DNA of 64,000 bases from Excoecaria cochinchinensis. Taxonomy: Eukaryota > Streptophyta > Magnoliopsida > Malpighiales > Euphorbiaceae. This document shows positions 56,910-64,000 of this stretch, in pieces (position 1 is the stretch's first letter; each line of letters begins with the position of its first letter). Both the position numbers and the translations under genes were made by a program. Where the stretch lies: NCBI GenBank assembly GCA_947683425.1, contig CANTUQ010000073.1:19310501-19374500 (forward strand), written 5' to 3'. Below the pieces are notes generated by a model, which was given only the letters and a program-made list of their open reading frames with translations, ran no database searches and was not told where the DNA came from.

Positions 56910-57364
56910 CCAATTATGTTATCTCCATATGTGCATATGGCATGTTATTTTTCCTTCACAATGAAAAAAAGGCATGTTATTATAGACATTTTCATTTTAT
57001 AATGCAAAATCTAAAAACGTAAAATATGAAAATAAAAAAGTTTTATGTATTAAGAAAAATTTTGATTAACGTAAATTTATATTAATTTACATACTATTAT
57101 AAATGTGATATTATTATTTAGACTGGTGTAGGAAAATTTAGTGTATTGTGGAAATGTAAACTTATTTATTTGTGTAATATGTTTTTGATAATTTTTTTTT
57201 CATGTCCACGCTTATGAAAATTGTCTTTTTAAAATTTTATTTATTTGATTAATTTTATAAAATGTAAAAAAAAAAATTAACATTTTTTATAAATATTTTT
57301 ATAGAAAAGTCAATCAAAATATTATTTTGATACTATTTTTAATTTTGTTATTGTGTGTTTTGTA
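56910..57364. other. AT-rich DNA right of D, probably the end of copia E's LTR
   Basis: Continues the target into which D inserted. No coding sequence. Where the copia LTR ends cannot be fixed without its other copy. GTTTTGTA (57357-57364) is the likely left target duplication of the next element. Confidence 0.4.
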
Positions 57365-58309
57365 TAAGGGTGAGTAAAAAAAATCGGTTAACGCAGTTAA
57401 ACAGTCCGAAACCGAACTGATTGACTGGTTAACCAATTGTAATAGACTGATTAATGGTTAGTATTTTGAAAAAATCGATATTGATGGACTGATTAATGGT
57501 TTTGGCTCATGTAACCGGTTAACCGAATTTTTAGTTAATTTATTAATTATTAAATATGTTCATATTTAGTATTTATTATTATTTTTTTATCTATCAATTT
57601 TTTAATAATGAAAATCATAATATATTCGAAAAGTTATATAACATTAATATATTAATGAAAAAGTTACATCTATTATGGACTTTTATTTCCACACACACAA
57701 AATTTTTTACTTTTCAAACTTTTTAATATATATAATTAATTCCTAATTGTAATTAATTTAATAATTTTAACTCTATAATTAAAATATTTTATATTTAAAT
57801 TATTAAAATTTAATATTATAAATAATATTCAATTAAAATGTGGAATGTTAGTTTTAATATTCTTATAGATAATATTTAACACTTGCAATTTTAATTAAAT
57901 ATATTTCGCTTTAAAAATAAAAAATTTCGTTACAAGTAATAATCAATATTTAATAAAATTAATAAATTACAATTTTTTCCATTTATTACATTTTTCCATC
58001 CTATGCGTGCATATTGACATAACATTTTTAGTTTATATTTATAATTAAATATTATATTGAATTATGTTTTGTTTCTAATTTTTATTTTTAAGTAACATGA
58101 ACATTTTAATTTTTTTTATGAATGTATTTTATAATTATAGTGGTTAACCGAAATAATTTTAGTTAACCGATCCAAAAATTTGAAACCGATAGACTGATTA
58201 ACCGATAGTAACAGACTCGTTAATAGTTAGTAATTTTCAAAAATCGATAATTAATGGACTAATTTTTTTCGGACTCATGGATCGATTAACCAGTCCATGA
58301 TCACCCCTA
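57365..58309. mobile_element. Non-autonomous hAT-type element, 945 bp
   Basis: Ends TAAGGGTGAG and ATCACCCCTA are inverted with two mismatches, and long subterminal regions (57390-57540 and 58140-58300) are rich in CGGTTAACCG-type motifs in opposite orientation. The GGGGTGA-C terminus followed by CGGTTAACC motifs is common in plant hAT elements. Flanks GTTTTGTA and GTTTTTGTA fit an 8-bp duplication with one slipped T. The interior is AT-rich and non-coding. Confidence 0.7.
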
Positions 58310-58318
58310 GTTTTTGTA

Positions 58319-58960
58319 GGTGTATTTTATTTAATATTTTGGCGACGTGGAAAAAAAGATAAATTACTATATTTTTCATTGAAGATGCAATATGTAATAA
58401 TGTAAAGTACAAGAATAATAAAGTTATGTACTAAGAATTGTGATATTAATATAAATTAAAATTTTGCAGTAGAAATTTTTATTTTTTCTAAAATTGTAGA
58501 ATTATTTAGTTTATTTGTAATATGTATTTAAATTTTATTTACATGAGTTTGTTACTAAAAAAATAATTTAAATATTGAAATTGAAAATTTGTGGTTATTT
58601 GGATTAAAATATTACAATTATATTTAACTTAATAAAAATTGTATTAGTGTTGTGTAGAAAAATATTAGATATTTTTAATTATTCTTAATTTTTTGTGAGT
58701 TATATATTATTTGGTATGCAAAATATTTTTAAATTACCTTAATGGTTAATTGTTCGAAAATTATTATAATACATGATTAACAAATGTTATTGTATTTACA
58801 ATTAGGATATCATAAAATGAATCGGTTTGCAAATAAACAGTATATTAATTCGGGTCCAATAGTGGATGATCTGTTGAACTTGAAAAGCAAATACTGAGCA
58901 GATGCAGTTTGGAGTAATAACATATGTATATTTTGATGCTTAAATTAAATTATATATGTG
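58319..58960. other. AT-rich intergenic DNA
   Basis: No ORF of note and no repeat recognised. It leads into the promoter-like sequence of the mobile domain pseudogene. Confidence 0.5.
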
Positions 58961-58964
58961 GATC

Positions 58965-58973
58965 TATAAAAGG
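58965..58973 (+). promoter_or_regulatory. TATA box before the mobile domain pseudogene
   Basis: TATAAAAGG, about 105 bp upstream of the first in-frame ATG (59070). Confidence 0.45.
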
Positions 58974-59021
58974 ACACACAGATAGAAGTATATATAACTG
59001 ATAATTTTTAATTTTAAGGCT

Positions 59022-61208
59022 GATCATGACGTATTATTTGCACGTAAAACAAGTATAGACAAACATTATATGAACATCGATCCAAGAATAATACCGTACC
59101 TGATATTAACAAGATTTTACAGGATATCGTAGATCGGTGCTATGAATGTGGATTGCAACTTAATAACTGCACTTGTAGAGCGATAGAGACCGGAGACACA
59201 TACATTTCACCTTGCTATTGGTGAAGCCACAATTGCACTTCAGGATGTAGGGATCCTGATCGGTCTGCCCATTGAAGGACAAGCTATGATGGGACATTTA
59301 CAATATGATTGGACGGAGCTGTGTGGCCGACTTTTGGGATAAGTTCCCCTACAAGATGTTCTAAGAGGCCATAATGTTAAAATGACATGGTTAACTAGGA
59401 ATTTTAGTTCCTTGTCGGTAGATGCTTTCGGCACATGCTTAACTAGGAATTTTAGTTCCACTGCTTAGATATTGCATTGTATTGGTAGATTATTATGTCC
59501 ATCACAGTCAAATAATTACATTCATTTAATGTGGCTATCGCTATTTGAGTATTTAGATCTATTATAGTTGGGGATGAGCTTGCTTGGCATGCTTGCATAG
59601 AGAGCTATGTCATGCCACCCGTCCGAGTGCAAATGGATTGGGAGGTTATCATCATATAATACAATTGTGGGCATGGAAAAGATTGCCCCAATTTCGGCCA
59701 GCTTTTTTGCAAAATATTGTCTTAAATCAGACCATGCCATACGGATATAGGTAAAATTTATTTATTATATATCATGTTGGGATATAATTATTTAATTATT
59801 CATACAATATGCTAATGAGCCATTAATTATTGTGTCTCAGGTGGCAATCCCTTATTGATTTAAGAAATAATCATAATAAAAATGTTAATGATTATCGTAT
59901 TGAGTTAGACATTCACATCATAATCAGTTTTATATTTATTTTCTAGCCATTTAAATTGATTTAATATCGATCACTATAGAAAAAAAATTCTAACAACCCG
60001 TTTATCCTTTGTGGAAAATTTTTTTAGATGGAATGGGAGCCCTATAACAATGCCATGCACTTATTGCCTAATAATTGTACAAATGGTGTAAATAGTTGGA
60101 GATCAGTTGTGCCATTCGTCTGTTTCCATATAATAGAGTGGCACCAACCATGTCTGAGGCAATTTGGGATAGACCAATCGATTCCATATCCACCACAAAA
60201 TAATGATATCGTGCATTCAATTGACTTGCGAGTGCATAGTGATGTAAATTAGGAAGATAAATTCTCAAGTTTCATTCATGAGTGGGACAATCGATGGAAT
60301 CAGGTTGCGTTAACTTAGTTGTTGAATGCTCCCTTACATTTGAAGTCCTAATACTTGCAGTGGTATATTCAACGGACCCGACGCTAGATAACCCAATTTG
60401 GTACTTCAATGGAGGCTACGGTATGATATGTTGGTATAATATAATTTCAATAAATGTTTTTAGTGTTTTCTAAAAATGTTATTTATTTTCATACAGGCCG
60501 ATGGTGCTAAACGAATTTAAGATTTTGATATTGCCTTGTCGTCGAACGAAGCGGACAATATTCATTTGACATCTGAAAGCATTTTAGGTGCTGTTGGCAT
60601 AATAGGAAGGATGTCGAATGATTATCCCCGTCAGCCAGTTCCTGATCCTTTGGAGATTCAATCACTATCTACTCTGTACATAGATTTTCGTACGTCTAAA
60701 CGTAGTAGGAGAGGAATGGAGGAAAGACGTGCAACTATTACATCAATTCTTATTCAACCGAAAGTGCACCAGGTCCCCCCACCCATGTCATGGCTATATC
60801 TTCTTGACCAAACTTCAAGTTTATTCAGTATTCCTTTTGTTGGTTAGCAGCAATTTGATCAGCATCATTTTTTTCAGATTGAAGCTAGTCCTTCAAATTA
60901 TTATAAGTTTGAAGCTAGCCCTTCTAGATGGAATGTTAATTTGAATGTAAGTTTATCTGAAGGAGATCATCCACCACATAACATATATAGAGAGTCTCAG
61001 CACAGTGTACGACATGATGATTTCTTTAGTGAGCTATTAAATTGTTCTACTCTCGGGACTATAATGGGTTTAGCCGATTATCCACTGTATAGTGGACAAT
61101 GATGTAATGAATATACCCTATGATCGAAACCCATACGAGATGGACCCTCAATTTCACACACAAAGCAACTCATCTTGTTGTAGTAGGAGTAGAAATAGGA
61201 GATATTAA
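59022..61208 (+). pseudogene. Plant mobile domain (MAIN-like) protein, broken
   Basis: The first in-frame ATG is at 59070. Segments in order match the plant mobile domain family: ALVERWRPETHTFHLAIGEA and LQDVGILIGLPIEG (59165-59290); YSWG-ACLA-L-RELCHATRPSA then IQLWAWKRLPQFRP (59560-59720); RWQSLIDLRNNHNKNVNDYR (59840-59930); MEWEPYNNAM, VVPFVCFHIIEWHQPCLRQF, SIPYPPQNNDIVHSIDLR (60028-60250); and a WYIQRTRR segment near 60360. A tail to 61208 ends in a serine/arginine-rich stretch. Stops and shifts occur, including one near 59131. Host relatives act in chromatin and gene silencing; transposon copies are common. It faces the MURA pseudogene, so it was probably cargo of the MULE. Confidence 0.75.
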
Positions 61209-61439
61209 ATATGTTGTATTGGTGGATCTATTGAATTTATGGCTAAACAAGTTTTGATCTAATAATTATTTTACCTATTGTATGCATACTTTAATACCAT
61301 ATTAATATAGTAAATAAAATTATATCATGCTTTATATTACATGGTATATTAAGTTAATATTATTACACATCCTTAAGTTACATAATGTCCTCACAAATTG
61401 TTGAACAATATTAATGTTAACTTTTGAAGAATTGATTGG

Positions 61440-63838
61440 ATGGTCCAGTGCCACTTGTATATTTTTTTATTGTGTCCAACATTTCCGTACTTGCTACAAT
61501 GAATAACATTACCCCTTTCACGCCTATCCATCTTATTTCGTATGCGTGTTGTTTTAGGTCATCCTTTCTTCCTTTGTAGTTCCATATTGGGTACTAATTT
61601 AGGACCACAATATTTCGGCCAATACGCTTTATGTGCTATTGGTTGAAATTCACCATCATAGCATTTAAATGCCTAGGTAATGCTATAACACTGATCGACA
61701 AATATGTACATGTCAATATGTTTGTGCATTCATGTAGTAATGGCATGTGATGAGGGTTGTAGTTACTGATAAAGTGGTGCAAGCATACCCTGTGAATGAT
61801 AATGGTTCCTTATAACCAATTCTTTCATCTTAAAACACTGCCCTTATACTAGCATGTCTGTCAGATATAACTGTAATGCTGACACGTTGAGTCATATGCT
61901 TTCTAATTAAACTCATGAACCAAGCCCAACTAGATTTATTCCCAAACTCCATAATGGCAAATACAATTGGAAACAACATGCTGTTACCATCGACAGAGCT
62001 GGCAATTAGAAGCATCTGTTGTAATTTTTCCATCAAGAACGTACCATTAATCAACAAAATCAGTTTATAGTGAGCAAACCCATCAATGGCGAGTTTAAAA
62101 CTCCAAAAAACTCTTTCAAATTACTTTACATTTAAGAGGTGTGTTTCTTGCAGCTTCAACTCATAAACATTTCAAGGATTATAAGTTTGTAAAGCATACA
62201 AAACCTGGTAATCTCCCAAATAACTCAATGTAATTTCCAAATATTGCCTCCGTTGTACCCATCTAGCATACAATGCCTTTTTGTATATTTCAAATTTAAA
62301 TTACTGCTTAATAGCAGCAATAATAACATTAATAGGCAAGGTCAAATTTTTACTGACCATTCCCATTATGCAATTGTGAATGAATTTCGAACCCAATTGT
62401 CTAAGATCCTTTGTAAGATTAACAGAAAGGCATAAGTGTGGATCACCCTACCTTATGATTTTCTAGAAAGGATTATTCCCTTTTGATGCAGCTCTAACCT
62501 TCATTTGCAGCCATCTTTAGACTTTGCGCATCCCAATACACAATATTTTGGTTTAGATTCAACAACTCTGAAGTCAATATTTCGCATGATTGAGAAATTT
62601 TTCACACAAGATTTAACTTATTCTTTGCTTTTGAAAACTAAACCCGTTGCTAACTTGGATATACCATCCAATGTCTGAAAGTGAACACCTTCTAAAAGAT
62701 CAACTTGTGTTGTATCGAAGTCGATTTCTATATAGTGTTCGGATGGAAAGTTGAAGTTCACTTCATTTGTCCCTTCACATGCATGTAGTGATGCTAATGG
62801 ACTCACATTTTGCGTGTTAGAAGACGCATCACCATCACCAAATTCAAATTCATTAATTTTTGAATTTATCTTTGCAGTCTCAGCATCCACATTGTCATTG
62901 GGTGAGAGATAGCCACTGTTAACTGCCACATATTCATAATTCTCCATGACTTCCAAATCAAATGAAAGTTCATTACCATAATCTAGACCTGTTGGTATAT
63001 AAAATAATAAATCATTTGCATTGTGACTTAGAGTGTTTTTGGGTATGGAATCACCCAATAAATCATCATCCTATCGACAAACATTCTGAAATGGCTGATC
63101 AGGAGCTGTTTCTGGCATCCGAGAAATAGATTGGTGTCTACTCACATTTGGCACCACGAAAACAAATTGTCATTGACTGAGATCTAGAATATGTAAAACA
63201 TAACGGCATTAACGACTGCATTCTTTATTATGACTTGCCGCTGCACTCAATCCCACTTCAAAATTAATGTCATTTGAATGCCTACCTGATCAGATGGCAA
63301 ATAGGGATTTACTGATAAAATTACCAACCCTTGACTAAATGACCACCTAAGTTGGCTCACACTAGTAGTAGGCATCTGGCTAACTGAAGGGCGTACATGA
63401 CCATGTCCTAAGCTTTCACTTTTCTTTGTTCCAAGCAACTCACCATCCCGTCGACGAGGAACAATATCTTGCCGATTGCTAACTGATCGTCGTTGTCTAC
63501 TTCGATCGACATTTGTACTGTATCTGTATTTTATTTTTCACAAAAATTAGATTGAGATAACATTTCAATATCATGTGGACTTACAGCATTTCAATATCAT
63601 GTGGACATATAGTTTGCATGGGCTGACTAGGACCAACATCATTTACAAAGATTTGTTGACTTCCCGTGATGTTTTTCGTGTTAAATTCATCATTTGTATA
63701 TTGACTATTGAGTGCATATGTCGGTATATTATCTTGTGCCTCCGCCTCAGAAACTACAATAATTAATTCCACCAACGTATAATCATCATATCTTCTTAAA
63801 TTTTCATATATAATCCCAATGTCATTGTCATCTACCAA
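61440..63838 (-). pseudogene. MURA transposase of a MULE, broken
   Basis: Read on the minus strand: an acidic, Asn-rich N-terminal region (63838-62620), the MuDR DNA-binding module (GLVFKSKE, then a VKSCVKNFSIMRNIDFRVVESKPK-like segment, 62640-62470), then a linker and the MULE transposase core (FERVFWSFKLAIDGF, LINGTFLMEKLQQMLLIASS, DGNSMLFPIVFAIME, SSWAWFMSLI, ISDRHASI; 62110-61830). A degenerate zinc knuckle (CSKYGNVGHNKK) lies near 61480-61510. Many stops and shifts; the DGTH-type motif reads NGTF, so it is also damaged at a likely catalytic position. Terminal inverted repeats were not found and probably lie outside. Confidence 0.75.
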
Positions 63839-64000
63839 ATCAATCGACGTCCAGAATAATGATTTTTAGTTGTACATTGGACTCTTGTATATAATTCTGA
63901 AAACCACATCATTGATACATAATCCTAATTTAACGTGGATTTTATGGACCATTCAGGAAGAGTTGGCTTATTTTTTATTCTCAGTGTCTTTGTTCTAGCA
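63839..64000. other. End of window, probable MULE 5' region
   Basis: No feature recognised. The MULE terminus would be expected to the right. Confidence 0.3.

Noticed and set aside
59240..59740. Minus-strand ORFs antisense to the mobile domain pseudogene.
   Set aside because: Their composition gives no domain, while the plus-strand frames match the plant mobile domain family in collinear order.

Overview
This window is a block of nested transposable elements from a plant nuclear genome. It is probably a flowering plant and possibly a eudicot with a large, repeat-rich genome; the species cannot be named. The evidence is Ty3 chromovirus, Athila-like and Tat/Ogre-like LTR retrotransposons, a Ty1/copia element, a CACTA (En/Spm) transposon with both genes, a hAT-type non-autonomous element, and a MULE carrying a MURA transposase and a plant mobile domain (MAIN-like) gene. 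I see no ordinary host gene, rRNA, tRNA gene or CRISPR array.

Layout. 1-9647: 3' part of a Tat/Ogre-like element (O) with a gag remnant, a long non-coding 3' region holding a solo LTR (S1, TSD ATGCC), a tandem array, PPT and 3' LTR. 9648-18416: a chromodomain-bearing Ty3 element (A, Tekay/Del type); its 5' LTR is cut by O. 18417 onward: a decayed Ty1/copia element (E), which is the oldest layer and is split by A, by a solo LTR (S2, 20771-23253, TSD GAGAG), by a second Tat/Ogre-like element (B, 24154-36763, TSD GTAAG) and by an Athila-like element on the minus strand (D, 37841-56904, TSD ATAAC). D is itself split in gag by a complete CACTA element (46173-55147, TSD TAA). 56910-64000: AT-rich DNA, a 945-bp hAT-type element, then convergent pseudogenes for a plant mobile domain protein (+) and a MURA transposase (-).

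State of the genes. All retrotransposon and MULE genes are broken. The exception is the CACTA element: both genes (a TNP2-type transposase modelled at 1151 aa and a Transposase_24-type protein modelled at 419 aa) read through open when GT-AG introns are spliced, and termini and TSD are intact. It is the only element here that looks capable of autonomous movement. O and B show no pol at all, and D has a clean loss of reverse transcriptase and RNase H between protease and integrase.

Most unusual signal. Short self-complementary motifs arranged as doublets (two palindromes a few bases apart, about 40 bp in all, often about four doublets in 300 bp) occur in LTRs of different families. The TCTGTCGCG..CGCGACAGA type is in A, S2 and D. 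An unrelated core, GCACAGCTGTGC, has the same layout in S1. In D the TCGCGA type also sits inside the gag-pol reading frame and downstream of integrase. This suggests either a shared regulatory array or small palindromes spreading among transposon families.
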